This document shows, piece after piece, positions 4,852-5,088 of a stretch of DNA of 5,088 nucleotides. This stretch comes from Collinsella sp. (lineage in GTDB: Bacteria > Actinomycetota > Coriobacteriia > Coriobacteriales > Coriobacteriaceae): positions 1 through 5,088 of the forward strand of contig WGSR01000124.1 of the NCBI GenBank assembly GCA_014871545.1. The letters are read 5' to 3'. Position 1 is the first letter of the stretch. Every line of letters begins with the position of its first letter. Both the position numbers and the translations under genes were made by a program. The notes beneath the pieces are model-generated. The model was not told the origin of the DNA, did no database searches, and was given only the letters and a program-made list of their open reading frames with translations.

Positions 4852-5088
4852 TTAGTAACCCTGGCCGTAGCCTTGACCCTGGCCCTGGCCCTGCTGGCCT
4901 AGCAGCTCCTCCAGGTACTGGCGCAGCTGCTCATCGGTAATACCGCCGTTGCCGGTGTCGGTCGAACTGTCGTCCTGCTGCTGGTTCTGCAGCTCCTCAT
5001 CGGAGCCCAGCTCGACGGTGACCTTCTTCTCTTCCTTGCCGCGCATGAGCGTGATCTCGACCTTCTCGCCCACCTCGTGGCTGCGCAG
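4852..5088 (-). CDS. HtrA/DegP-like serine protease, C-terminal end (5' part outside the window)
   Basis: The - strand frame is open from the window edge to the TAA at 4854-4852, 78 residues. It begins LRSHEVGEKVEITLMRGKEE and continues KKVTVELGSDEE. This is the last part of a PDZ domain as found at the end of membrane-anchored HtrA/DegP/DegQ-type proteases (LR-x-H-x-x-G-x-x-V-x-I-x-x-x-R-x-G, then V-x-L). These act outside the cytoplasmic membrane to degrade or refold damaged proteins. A GTG at 5073 is internal to the PDZ domain and not the start. After the PDZ comes a polar Q/D/S/T linker, a predicted helix (TDEQLRQYLEELLG) and a Q/G/Y-rich tail, QQGQGQGQGYGQGY. The catalytic domain is outside the window, so protease identity rests on the PDZ end. 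Its own terminator follows. Confidence 0.8.
   Translation of the reverse strand: MRSHEVGEKVEITLMRGKEEKKVTVELGSDEELQNQQQDDSSTDTGNGGITDEQLRQYLEELLGQQGQGQGQGYGQGY
4877..4893. repeat. CCCTGG hexamer tandem repeat within the htrA tail
   Basis: Nearly three uninterrupted copies of CCCTGG encode the GQGQGQ part of the protease tail on the - strand. The unit is six bases, so gain or loss of a copy would keep the frame and only change tail length. Confidence 0.55.

Noticed and set aside
4580..4855. 91-codon + strand frame across the ligA-htrA gap
   Set aside because: It runs through half of the inverted repeat and the whole terminator hairpin, has a proline-rich random-looking translation and no ribosome site.

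Overview
The window looks like a chromosomal stretch from a high-GC actinobacterium of the gut-associated Coriobacteriia type, possibly Collinsella. This rests on GC-rich codon use, LigA architecture and general gene style; it is an inference, not a database match.

Layout. (1) Positions 1-695, + strand: the C-terminal half of a MATE-family efflux transporter, cut by the window edge. (2) Positions 696-2115: an accessory island. It opens with a short + strand remnant (copy A) and ends with a diverged copy of the same 45 bp 3' end (copy B). Between them, all on the - strand, lie an AT-rich promoter/operator, a Phd/YefM-type antitoxin, a PIN-domain toxin overlapping it by 4 bp, a small GC-rich palindrome, a second Phd-type antitoxin lacking its N-terminal part, and the first ~15 codons of a RelE/ParE-like toxin that then breaks off. 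So one apparently intact toxin-antitoxin (TA) pair sits upstream of the wreck of a second. (3) Positions 2115-2153: a perfect 16-bp hairpin terminator. (4) Positions 2173-4401, - strand: a complete NAD+-dependent DNA ligase, ligA, with an N-terminal tail carrying a possible sliding-clamp-binding peptide (QSSLF). (5) Positions 4402-4851: about 450 bp without a convincing gene. It holds a perfect 29-bp inverted repeat around a 146-bp core, each arm containing an inward-facing promoter-like sequence, and a strong terminator. (6) Positions 4852-5088, - strand: the C-terminal end of an HtrA/DegP-like serine protease (end of a PDZ domain plus a Q/G-rich tail), cut by the window edge.

How the genes relate. 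ligA and htrA are housekeeping or stress genes on the same strand, separated by htrA's own terminator, so they are probably separate transcripts. The TA pair is a self-contained, probably autoregulated unit. The most unusual items are the 204-bp inverted-repeat element upstream of ligA, the nested TA debris bounded by related direct repeats, and the clamp-motif-like tail of LigA. I found no RNA gene, CRISPR array or intact insertion sequence.
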